From Suilimivivens sp964571145 (lineage in GTDB: Bacteria; Bacillota; Clostridia; Lachnospirales; Lachnospiraceae), in the NCBI GenBank assembly GCA_964571145.1, contig CAZNAP010000034.1:1-22944 (forward strand): a stretch of 22,944 nt of DNA. Reading direction: 5' to 3'. The notes under the pieces were generated by a model that was given only the letters and a program-made list of their open reading frames with translations, ran no database searches and was not told the origin of the DNA. Position numbers and translations under genes: made by a program. Below, one piece after another: positions 1-7,256 of the stretch (position 1 is the first letter of the stretch; each line of letters opens with the position of its first letter).

Positions 1-2067
1 AAACACGGAAGTTTATCAATTAACAGTGAAAACATTTTTCCTATTATTAAGAAATGGCTGTATTCAGACCACGATATTTTCTTTAGAGAATTGATATCAA
101 ATGGTTGCGATGCCATTACGAAACTTAAAAAACTGGACATGATGGGCGAATATCCTTTACCGGAGGATTATAAGGGTAAAATTCAAGTGCTTGTTAATCC
201 GGAAGAAAAGACCTTGAAATTCATAGATAACGGTATCGGTATGACCGCTGATGAGGTAGAGGAATATATCAATCAGATTGCATTCTCTGGAGCAACTGAT
301 TTTATTGAAAAGTATAAGGATAAAACCAATGAAGATCAGATTATCGGCCATTTTGGATTGGGCTTCTATTCTGCATTTATGGTAGCGGATGAAGTTCATA
401 TTGACTCTCTTTCGTGGCAGAAAGATGCGAAACCGATTCACTGGGAATGTGACGGCGGAACAGAGTTTGATATGGAAGATGGCGACAGAACTGAAGTAGG
501 TACGACTATTACTTTATTCTTAAATGAAGATGTATTGGAATTCTGCAACGAATATAAGGCAAGAGAAGTCATTAAGAAGTATTGTTCTTTTATGCCAATT
601 GAAATTTATCTGTCCAAAGAAAATACAACAGATACCCAGACAATCGATGCAGATGAGAAACTGGATACCGATACAGTTATTGAAGAAATTAAACCGGAGA
701 AGGAAGAGGACAAGCTTAAATACAAGATTGCCAAACGTCCGGAATTGTTGAACGAAACGAATCCTCTGTGGATGAAACATCCTAATGACTGCACAAAAGA
801 GGAGTATTTGGAGTTTTATCGTAAAGTATTCCAAGATTATAAAGAACCCTTATTCTGGATTCATTTGAATATGGATTATCCTTTCAACCTAAAAGGTATT
901 CTTTATTTCCCTAAGATCAATATGGAATATGAATCTATTGAAGGGGTCATCAAACTTTATAATAATCAGGTCTTTATTGCTGATAATATTAAAGAGGTTA
1001 TTCCTGAATTCCTCATGTTGTTAAAGGGTGTCATTGATTGTCCTGATTTACCTTTGAATGTATCAAGAAGTGCATTGCAGAATGACGGCTTCGTGAAGAA
1101 AATTTCAGATTACATTACCAAGAAGGTAGCAGATAAGCTTTCTGGAATGTGTAAGACAGAGAAAGAAGAGTATGATAAATACTGGGATGATATCAGCCCG
1201 TTCATTAAGTTTGGTTGTCTGAAAGATGATAAGTTCTGTGAGAAGATGACAGATTATATTTTGTTCAAGAATCTGGATGGAAAATACCTCACATTGCCTG
1301 AATGCCTGGAGGTCAATAAAATTGACGTGGCGGAAGACGAAGCGGAAAAGAGTGGAGATGATACGCCGGAAGTTCTGGATGCAGATGGCAATGTAGTCAG
1401 TGAAAATGCGGATGCTGAAGAAGCTGAACCAAGTGAATCAGATGAAGAAAAGAAAGAAAAAGTGATTTACTATGTAACGGATGAGAAGCAGCAGAGCCAG
1501 TACATCAGTATGTTTAAAGCGGCTAAAATGGATGCAATGATTTTGACTCATAATATTGATCAGCCGTTTATTTCACAACTGGAATCTAAAAATGAAGGAA
1601 TCAAATTCCAAAGAATTGACGCTGATTTGACTGATACCTTCAAGGCTAAAACAAATAAAAAAGCCGAGAAGGAATTGGAAGAGGCAGCTGAAGCAATCGG
1701 CAAAGCAATGAAAAAAGCTTTAAAGAAAGACAAGATTACCATTAAAGTTGAGAAACTGAAAAATAAGAAGATATCCTCTATGATTACACTTTCGGAAGAA
1801 AGTAGAAGAATGCAGGATATGATGAAAATGTATTCTATGCCTGGAATGGATATGGGCGGCATGGGCAAAGAAGGTGAAACACTTATCTTAAATGCAAATC
1901 ATCCGTTGGTACAGTACATTATGGAACATACGGAAGGTGCAAATGTAAGCATGATTTGCGAACAACTTTATGACCTTGCTCTCTTACAGCATTCCCCGCT
2001 GGAACCCGAGGCAATGAGCAAATTTGTAGCAAGAAGTAATGACATTATGTTACTACTGGCAAAATAA
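1..2067 (+). CDS. htpG: Molecular chaperone HtpG (Hsp90), 5' end cut by window
   Basis: Cytosolic ATP-dependent Hsp90 chaperone. The reading frame is open from base 1 and the first residues (KHGSLSINSENIFPII) match the Hsp90 N-terminus, so only a few residues lie outside the window. The catalytic Glu is in FRELISNGCDA (codon 88-90). The ATP-site motifs DNGIGM and GHFGLGFYSAFMVAD follow, and the middle-domain arginine loop reads LNVSRSALQ, with the Arg that senses the gamma-phosphate in the family. Two charged linkers are long: one joins the N and middle domains (about 640-720), and an acidic stretch of about 45 residues (about 1324-1461) precedes the IYYVTDEKQ segment. I know the short form from E. 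coli; the acidic insert seems typical of Clostridia but I cannot verify this. The C-terminal dimerisation region is complete and ends at a TAA. No broken motif is seen. Confidence 0.97.
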   Translation, partial: KHGSLSINSENIFPIIKKWLYSDHDIFFRELISNGCDAITKLKKLDMMGEYPLPEDYKGKIQVLVNPEEKTLKFIDNGIGMTADEVEEYINQIAFSGATDFIEKYKDKTNEDQIIGHFGLGFYSAFMVADEVHIDSLSWQKDAKPIHWECDGGTEFDMEDGDRTEVGTTITLFLNEDVLEFCNEYKAREVIKKYCSFMPIEIYLSKENTTDTQTIDADEKLDTDTVIEEIKPEKEEDKLKYKIAKRPELLNETNPLWMKHPNDCTKEEYLEFYRKVFQDYKEPLFWIHLNMDYPFNLKGILYFPKINMEYESIEGVIKLYNNQVFIADNIKEVIPEFLMLLKGVIDCPDLPLNVSRSALQNDGFVKKISDYITKKVADKLSGMCKTEKEEYDKYWDDISPFIKFGCLKDDKFCEKMTDYILFKNLDGKYLTLPECLEVNKIDVAEDEAEKSGDDTPEVLDADGNVVSENADAEEAEPSESDEEKKEKVIYYVTDEKQQSQYISMFKAAKMDAMILTHNIDQPFISQLESKNEGIKFQRIDADLTDTFKAKTNKKAEKELEEAAEAIGKAMKKALKKDKITIKVEKLKNKKISSMITLSEESRRMQDMMKMYSMPGMDMGGMGKEGETLILNANHPLVQYIMEHTEGANVSMICEQLYDLALLQHSPLEPEAMSKFVARSNDIMLLLAK

Positions 2068-2100
2068 CAGATTTGTGTCTGATTAAAAATTGAACGGTTT

Positions 2101-2147
2101 AGATGCCTCTGCATAATATATGATAAGTATATTTGCAGAGGTATTTT
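2101..2147 (+). terminator. Long hairpin with T-run after htpG, overlapping the next gene's RBS
   Basis: Bases 2103-2113 (ATGCCTCTGCA) pair with 2134-2144 (TGCAGAGGTAT) with one G-T wobble. After a single bulged T at 2114, bases 2115-2120 pair with 2128-2133, leaving a small GATAA loop. The stem is about 17 to 19 pairs and runs into TTTT (2144-2147). It fits a terminator for htpG, although the T-run is short. Its 3' arm contains the AGAGG (2137-2141) that is the ribosome binding site of the gene starting at 2149, so the fold would also mask translation of read-through transcripts. Confidence 0.7.
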
Positions 2148-2148
2148 A

Positions 2149-3414
2149 ATGCCTGAAAATAAATTGCGTAGCGCACAGAACGATAATATTGATCTGGGAA
2201 GACTACAAATTAATGTAACTTCTTCACTGGGCTTAATCCCCATAAACAATGCCACTGTGAGCATTTCCTATACAGGTCTTCCGGAAGTGACCATAGAACA
2301 GCTGTCGACTAATTCATCAGGTCAGACAGAAGAAGTGGAATTAGCGGCACCTCCACTAGAATACAGCCTTGAGCCAGTAGAACAGCAGCCCTATTCTGAA
2401 TATAACATACAGGTATCAGCTCCCGGATATGAGCCGATTCTGGTATCGGGGACTGAAATTCTGCCGGATGTAACGGCACTGCAGCCCATTCGACTCAATC
2501 CAATAGAAGCAGCTACCGAAGCGGATGAGGTAATTGTGATACCGGAACATACTTTATTCGGAGACTATCCGCCTAAAATTCCGGAGGCTGAAATTAAACC
2601 AATAGATGAAAGCGGAGAAATTGTACTCAGCAGAGTCGTAATTCCGGAGTATGTCATTGTCCATGACGGAGTGCCAGATGACAGCACGGCTCCTAATTAC
2701 TATGTCAGATACAGAGATTATATTAAGAATGTAGCGTCTTCTGAAATATATGCTACCTGGCCGGAGAACAGTATTTATGCCAATGTATTGGCCATTATGT
2801 CGTTTACTCTAAATCGTGTTTATACAGAATGGTATAGAAATCGTGGAAAAAATTTTACAATTACTTCTTCTACAGCCTATGACCAGAAATGGATGCGGGG
2901 AAGAAATATTTACGAGAATATCGACCGGATTGTAGACAGTGTATTTGCAAATTATCTGTCCAGACCGGGAGTAAGACAACCAATTTTCACCTCTTATTGT
3001 GATGGCAGAAGGGCTACTTGTGCCGGTTTAAGTCAGTGGGGATCAAAATATCTGGGCGAAGAAGGATATTCTGCAATCGAAATTATTCGTTACTACTATG
3101 GGAATGATATGTACATTAATACAGCGGAAAGTATAGCCGGAGTGCCGTCTTCCTGGCCGGGCTATAATCTGACGATTGGTTCTTCCGGAGATAAAGTCAG
3201 GCAGATGCAACAACAACTAAATCAAATTGCACAAAATTATCCGGCAATTCCGCAGATAGCAGTTGATGGAATTTATGGTCCGGCCACGGCAGCAGCAGTG
3301 AGGGCTTTTCAGGGAATCTTTAATTTACATCAGACAGGAATTGTAGATTACCCAACCTGGTACAGTATTTCCAATATTTATGTTGGTGTAAGCAGAATTG
3401 CAGATATTAGATGA
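2149..3414 (+). CDS. Peptidoglycan-binding protein with SpoIID-like region
   Basis: 421 residues. The ATG has AGAGG 7 bases upstream. Residues about 20-120 are a beta-rich region resembling carboxypeptidase-regulatory or PEGA-like modules. Residues about 200-320 resemble the SpoIID/LytB fold: TWPENSIYANVLAIMSFTLN aligns with the family's sWPxEALKAQAVAARTYAL, and CAGLSQWGSKYLGEEGYSAI aligns with the family's GMSQxGA...G.sy.eIL segment, followed by RYYYG. Residues 344-408 are a PG_binding_1 domain (GSSGDKVRQMQQQL, DGIYGPATAAAVRAFQ). In my alignment the family's catalytic Glu position holds Asn207 (Glu206 is adjacent). Two cysteines (284 and 291) sit just before the SQWG motif. There is no signal peptide, so the protein either acts inside (spore or mother cell) or leaves by an unusual route. 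The SpoIID relation is my reading of motifs; the C-terminal domain is firmer. Confidence 0.8.
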   Translation: MPENKLRSAQNDNIDLGRLQINVTSSLGLIPINNATVSISYTGLPEVTIEQLSTNSSGQTEEVELAAPPLEYSLEPVEQQPYSEYNIQVSAPGYEPILVSGTEILPDVTALQPIRLNPIEAATEADEVIVIPEHTLFGDYPPKIPEAEIKPIDESGEIVLSRVVIPEYVIVHDGVPDDSTAPNYYVRYRDYIKNVASSEIYATWPENSIYANVLAIMSFTLNRVYTEWYRNRGKNFTITSSTAYDQKWMRGRNIYENIDRIVDSVFANYLSRPGVRQPIFTSYCDGRRATCAGLSQWGSKYLGEEGYSAIEIIRYYYGNDMYINTAESIAGVPSSWPGYNLTIGSSGDKVRQMQQQLNQIAQNYPAIPQIAVDGIYGPATAAAVRAFQGIFNLHQTGIVDYPTWYSISNIYVGVSRIADIR

Positions 3415-3424
3415 GAGTTGGATC

Positions 3425-3438
3425 AGCACCGAGTGACT
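3425..3438. repeat. 14-base motif AGCACCGAGTGACT, copy 1
   Basis: This sits 11 bases after the stop codon at 3414 and recurs with one change (AGCACCGAGCGACT) at 12141-12154, also directly after a stop codon. It does not belong to either hairpin nearby. Its function is unknown. Confidence 0.5.
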
Positions 3439-3449
3439 CATTATATTAT

Positions 3450-3490
3450 AAAAAAGGCGGAACTGCAGATGAATGCAATTCCGTCTTTAT
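3450..3490. terminator. Bidirectional terminator between convergent genes
   Basis: GGCGGAACTGCA (3456-3467) pairs with TGCAATTCCGTC (3474-3485) around a six-base loop, with one mismatch and one wobble. The stem is preceded by an A-run and followed by TTTATT, so it can serve the plus-strand gene ending at 3414 and the minus-strand kinase gene whose TAA lies at 3487-3489, inside the foot of the hairpin. Confidence 0.85.
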
Positions 3491-5661
3491 TGGGCTCTAA
3501 TTGTATCAGCGGAAGAAATAAATCGTGCAAGTGTTTCATAAACAAGTTCAGGTTCAATCGGTTTGGCAGTATGTGCATTCATTCCGGCATCCAAACTATT
3601 TTGAATGTCTATATCATATGCATTGGCTGTCATAGCAATGATTGGTACACTCTGGGCATCACTTCTTTGTAGTTTGCGAATTTCTCTGGTTGCTGTCATA
3701 CCATCCATAATCGGCATTTGTATGTCCATAAGAATTGCGCTGTAGTAATTGGGCGGTGATTGATTAAATAAGTCGAGTCCTATTTGACCGTTAGCGGCAG
3801 TATCGACATGCATGCCCTTTTTCTCAAGAAGCTGCTGGACAATCACAGTATTCATTGGGTGGTCTTCACATAGAAGAATGCGTTTGTCGGTTAATATAGT
3901 ATCGATAGAAATGGCATCGGATACAATTGCCTTTTCATTAAGGGCAGTAGGAACGCTGGGTACTTGAATGGTATTAATTTGAACATAAAAAGTACTGCCT
4001 TCTCCGGTTGCACTTTTTAACCAAATGGTTCCATGCATTAAGTCTAAAATACTCTTTACAATGGCAAGTCCCAGACCAGTTCCGGTGATTTCAGTAGTTC
4101 TGAGAACATTTTCCTGCGAAAAGGCTTCGTAGAGATGAGACTGAAACTCCTGACTCATACCGATTCCATTATCTTCAACAACGAAATTCATTTGAAGTTG
4201 ATTGCCTTCTCCCGGTGTAATATTCATGGAGAATACTATGTGCCCGCCTGTTTGTGTATATTTGACGGCATTTGACAGCAGGTTAAAGAAAATCTGATTA
4301 AAGCGGAGACTGTCAATTAAAATTGTCAGTTCCGGATCGGCATTACTGTTAAAATCAAATGCAATATTTTTTGCCTGACATTGCGGTAGGATAATGGCAT
4401 CAATATAATTCTCAAATTCCTTTATGGAATAAGGGACAGGGTGGAGCTCCATCTTGCCGCTTTCCACTTTGTTTAAATCCAGAATATCGTTGACAAGTCC
4501 TGTTAAGAATTTGCCTGCAGACTGAATGTTTTCCAGATATTTGGCAATAGTGGGTTCTTGATTTGTCTGAAGAACCAAATGAGTCATACCTGTAATAACG
4601 TTCAAAGGAGTACGAATATCGTGACTCATACGGGAGAGAAAATCTGTTTTGGCCACATTGGCCTTCTCAGCTTCTTCTGCAGTTTCTTGCAGTGTATAAT
4701 TCAAGTGTCTTAACCAGGTGAAGTCAATCATCATTAATAAGGCAAGAAGAATCACAATTAAAGCAGTAAAACGAAAGTCATTGACTTGTCCGTGAAAAGA
4801 ATCTAATGGAACACTGCTGACACAATACCATTGTGTCTGGGGCATTTCGGTATAAACAAATACACAGTCCTGCCCGTTGCTGTTTTGATAAAAGAGTTCG
4901 CCTTTATGTTGTGTGTGAACAGTATTAATAATTTCTTTTTGCTCATCCATGGTAAGATTGTTAAACACATAAAGATACTGGAAAAAATTCGTGGATTTAA
5001 ATGCTGAATTTCCCAAAATATAGTCGCCGGATTGATTAATTAATACAGAAGCAAAATCATCAAATCCTCCGTCGATATTGGTGTAGGAAATAAAGTTGGC
5101 GGTATTGGATACGACTAAAAGTGTATCATACTGAATTTGTTCGGCAGATTCAAATATGGGTACCTTGCAATAGAGCGCAAAAGATTTGAACCCGGTATCA
5201 TTATCGGTAAACTCAGGAGCAAAGGATGCAACGAAATCAGAATCATCGACAGGCTGCTGAGTAAAAATTTTATGCAAATCATGATAATCAGCATTGGTAT
5301 AGTCGACTGGGATATATGCCCCCTGCTGTTGGCTGGCAATATAGCCCGTATAATCAGAACCAATCAACTGGAAGGACTCGTTATCCACAGCTACAGATTG
5401 TTCAATGTAATTGAGCAATTCAGTTCTGGACATTTGTTGATGTGTGGCATAACGACAAATATCCAGAAGCCTGTCCTGTTGTGCTTCAAAAAAGGCAGTA
5501 GAAATATTGGCAGTGGATTGGTTGATATTGACTATGTCGTTGATATTTTGACGCATTAATTTATCTTGTGAGTTTTTGTTATAAATAGCAAAGAGTATAA
5601 CAATGGTCACAAGTAGGATAATATTACTGATCAAAACCCAAGACAGTCTTTTCGATTTCAT
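3487..5661 (-). CDS. Hybrid sensor histidine kinase with C-terminal receiver domain
   Basis: 724 residues, membrane-bound. TM1 is about residues 8-27. An extracellular sensor of about 265 residues follows, which I cannot assign firmly to a family. TM2 is about 296-314, and no HAMP domain is evident. The HisKA domain carries the phospho-acceptor His347 in MSHDIRTPLNV. The ATPase domain shows NLLSNAVKY, VVEDNGIGM and GTGLGLAIV. The C-terminal receiver domain has KRILLCEDHP, the phospho-acceptor Asp646 in AILMDIQMPIMDG, and the Lys in AKPIEP. All catalytic residues are present. The ATG has AGGGG 8 bases upstream, supplied by the last of three 17-base repeat units. The gene lies 34 bases after the solute-binding lipoprotein gene, so that lipoprotein may be its extracellular partner. 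No response regulator with a DNA-binding domain is nearby, so the output is unknown. Confidence 0.95.
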   Translation of the reverse strand: MKSKRLSWVLISNIILLVTIVILFAIYNKNSQDKLMRQNINDIVNINQSTANISTAFFEAQQDRLLDICRYATHQQMSRTELLNYIEQSVAVDNESFQLIGSDYTGYIASQQQGAYIPVDYTNADYHDLHKIFTQQPVDDSDFVASFAPEFTDNDTGFKSFALYCKVPIFESAEQIQYDTLLVVSNTANFISYTNIDGGFDDFASVLINQSGDYILGNSAFKSTNFFQYLYVFNNLTMDEQKEIINTVHTQHKGELFYQNSNGQDCVFVYTEMPQTQWYCVSSVPLDSFHGQVNDFRFTALIVILLALLMMIDFTWLRHLNYTLQETAEEAEKANVAKTDFLSRMSHDIRTPLNVITGMTHLVLQTNQEPTIAKYLENIQSAGKFLTGLVNDILDLNKVESGKMELHPVPYSIKEFENYIDAIILPQCQAKNIAFDFNSNADPELTILIDSLRFNQIFFNLLSNAVKYTQTGGHIVFSMNITPGEGNQLQMNFVVEDNGIGMSQEFQSHLYEAFSQENVLRTTEITGTGLGLAIVKSILDLMHGTIWLKSATGEGSTFYVQINTIQVPSVPTALNEKAIVSDAISIDTILTDKRILLCEDHPMNTVIVQQLLEKKGMHVDTAANGQIGLDLFNQSPPNYYSAILMDIQMPIMDGMTATREIRKLQRSDAQSVPIIAMTANAYDIDIQNSLDAGMNAHTAKPIEPELVYETLARFISSADTIRAQ

Positions 5662-5712
5662 TTAGTCATCCCCTAGAATTAGGTATCCTCTAGAATTAGT
5701 CATCCTCTAAAA
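5662..5712 (-). repeat. Three tandem 17-base units at a gene junction
   Basis: Read on the minus strand, the units are TTTTAGAGGATGACTAA (5712-5696), TTCTAGAGGATACCTAA (5695-5679) and TTCTAGGGGATGACTAA (5678-5662). The first encodes the last residues (LEDD) and the TAA of the lipoprotein. The two extra copies make up exactly the whole 34-base spacer before the kinase ATG. Every unit carries a Shine-Dalgarno-like GAGG or GGGG and ends in TAA. The third unit is correctly spaced to be the kinase ribosome binding site. Confidence 0.9.
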
Positions 5713-7096
5713 TATCGGTTCCTGTTCTTTGCTCTTCAAAACGGGTTTCCAGACGATCCATATAGTAAGAAAAATCATACAAAGTAGTTTCATCCTTCAT
5801 ATATTTAGGATTATTTGCTTTTGATACTTCAACTAACGATTTGGTAATGATACCATAAAAACCATAATCAAAGGTCATTTGTCCCAATTGTGAAATTTGA
5901 TTCTCTTTGATGTCAAACTTGTTTTCTATGTAGGAAAGAGCATCGCTGGTGTTGGGAATGATCCCAAATTCTTCAGCATAAGCCTTGTTGTTCTGACTGG
6001 TAAAGAAGAAGTTCATAAATTCCAGTGCCCAATCCAACTGATCGGAGTTTTTATTGATAACCAATCCTTGTGCGGGAGACATATAAGCAAATCCACCTTC
6101 TTCAGCAACTGGAGAAAGGATAAAGGTATACTCGATATTACTGTGATAATCTTCCTTAGTTTTGGCTATTGTACCAGATGTAGTCATGGGAGCAGGCATA
6201 AAAGCTACCTGACCAAGATCGTCTTTCTTATAGTATTCGCCGCTTTCATTCATGCCAATGCTCAAAAAATCTCTTGCGATTCCTTCGTTTGAAGAATCAA
6301 TAAACATTGCCAGTTCGTTTTCGACATATTTATAGTTGTAGTACTTGTTCTCTATCAGTTGATACATCAGTGACATGGGTTCTTCGAAAAAAGCGCTTAC
6401 ACCGGCTTCGCAGGAATTAAGCTGCTGATATTTGGTTTGATAATCATCGCTGTTGGCAATTAAATTACAAACGTAAGGATAGAGCAACTGTTGTCCGAAA
6501 GAACCTGGATTTCCGTGTAACGGAACATAGCCGTTTTCACTTAAGACCTTACAGGCATTAAGCAATTCTTGCTGGTTGGTGGGAACGGACAGGTTCAGTG
6601 ATTTGAGCAATGTAACATTAACAAACATACCACGTAGTTCGCCACCTGTAGGAATGGCATATATTTCAGCGGGTGCATTTGAATCGCTGTTCATATAAGT
6701 AAAGTTTTTAATCATGCCCTCATAAGTTTCAGACAAGTCTAAAGCTTCACTTTGTGAAAACAATTCCAGCGAATAGGGTAACACTACAGAACCTTCCTGG
6801 ACATTGGAAGAAAAGAACAAATCCAGTTTGTTGCTTTCCTCAGGAAGCCGTTTGGCAAGTGTTTCGTAATAATCCTGTAAATATTCATATTCTATGGTAC
6901 AGTTTGGATATATTTCGTGAAAACGATGACCGATATCCTCCAGAGCTTTCACATCTTCCCACGGGCCGCCAATGGTCAGAACAATATCTTTGGATTGGTC
7001 TCATTTGGTGCGAGGCTTATAGCTCTTTTGACAGCCTGCAGTCAGTCCTGCGATTAGGACCATGATCAGTAACAAACTAAGTTTTCTTTTGTGCAT
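5696..7096 (-). pseudogene. Family 1 solute-binding lipoprotein interrupted by in-frame TGA
   Basis: From ATG 7096 (GGGGG run 4 bases upstream) the frame encodes a lipoprotein signal peptide with lipobox LTAGC (Cys22), then KSYKPRTK and a TGA at codon 32 (7003-7001). The same frame stays open without interruption beyond the TGA (DQSKDIVLTIGGPWEDVKAL...) to the TAA at 5696, giving about 465 residues in all. The mature part has the size and motifs of an extracellular sugar-type binding protein (AIPTGGELRGMFVN, LDWALEFMNFFF, GIIPNT). A single substitution such as CGA or GGA to TGA would explain it; no frameshift is needed. A GTG at 6952 could restart the chain but would lack the signal peptide and the first strand. 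There is no adjacent ABC permease. The pairing with the downstream kinase gene suggests a sensory role. A sequencing error or tolerated read-through remains possible. Confidence 0.8.
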
Positions 7097-7130
7097 ATTT
7101 CCCCCTTTCGAACGATACAGTTCTATTTTC

Positions 7131-7159
7131 ATTAAACCAAATTTTGAGATAAAAATCAA
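7131..7159 (-). promoter_or_regulatory. Sigma-A-like promoter for lipoprotein/kinase operon
   Basis: On the minus strand TTGATT (7159-7154) is followed by a 17-base spacer and TTTAAT (7136-7131), preceded by TGG as an extended -10. Transcription would begin near 7124, leaving a leader of about 28 bases before ATG 7096. Confidence 0.7.
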
Positions 7160-7171
7160 CAACATTGCGAG

Positions 7172-7201
7172 TTGCGAAATAGCCACAGATAATGGTATAC
7201 T
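7172..7201 (+). promoter_or_regulatory. Extended -10 promoter for the four-gene cluster
   Basis: TTGCGA (7172-7177), an 18-base spacer, and TATACT (7196-7201) preceded by TGG (7193-7195). The start would fall near 7208, which excludes the ATG at 7206 as the initiator and favours the GTG at 7257. It is back to back with the minus-strand promoter at 7131-7159. Confidence 0.6.
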
Positions 7202-7256
7202 AACAATGTGTATTTATGCACCAAAGAGGAAACAGGTAACTGGAGGAAGCAGTAAC

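Noticed and set aside
5696..6952. Intact cytosolic protein starting at GTG 6952
   Set aside because: The same frame continues upstream with conserved binding-protein sequence to a TGA and then a lipoprotein signal peptide, so the GTG is internal to an interrupted gene.
7001..7003. TGA as a selenocysteine codon
   Set aside because: The protein family has no redox residue there, the position is in the linker after the lipobox, and no SECIS-like hairpin is apparent immediately downstream.
7062..7256. N-terminal extension of the DUF5717-like protein by up to 65 residues
   Set aside because: The open frame overlaps the divergent promoters and the 5' end of the minus-strand lipoprotein gene. The ATG at 7206 coincides with the predicted transcription start and has no ribosome binding site, whereas GTG 7257 has GGAGG.
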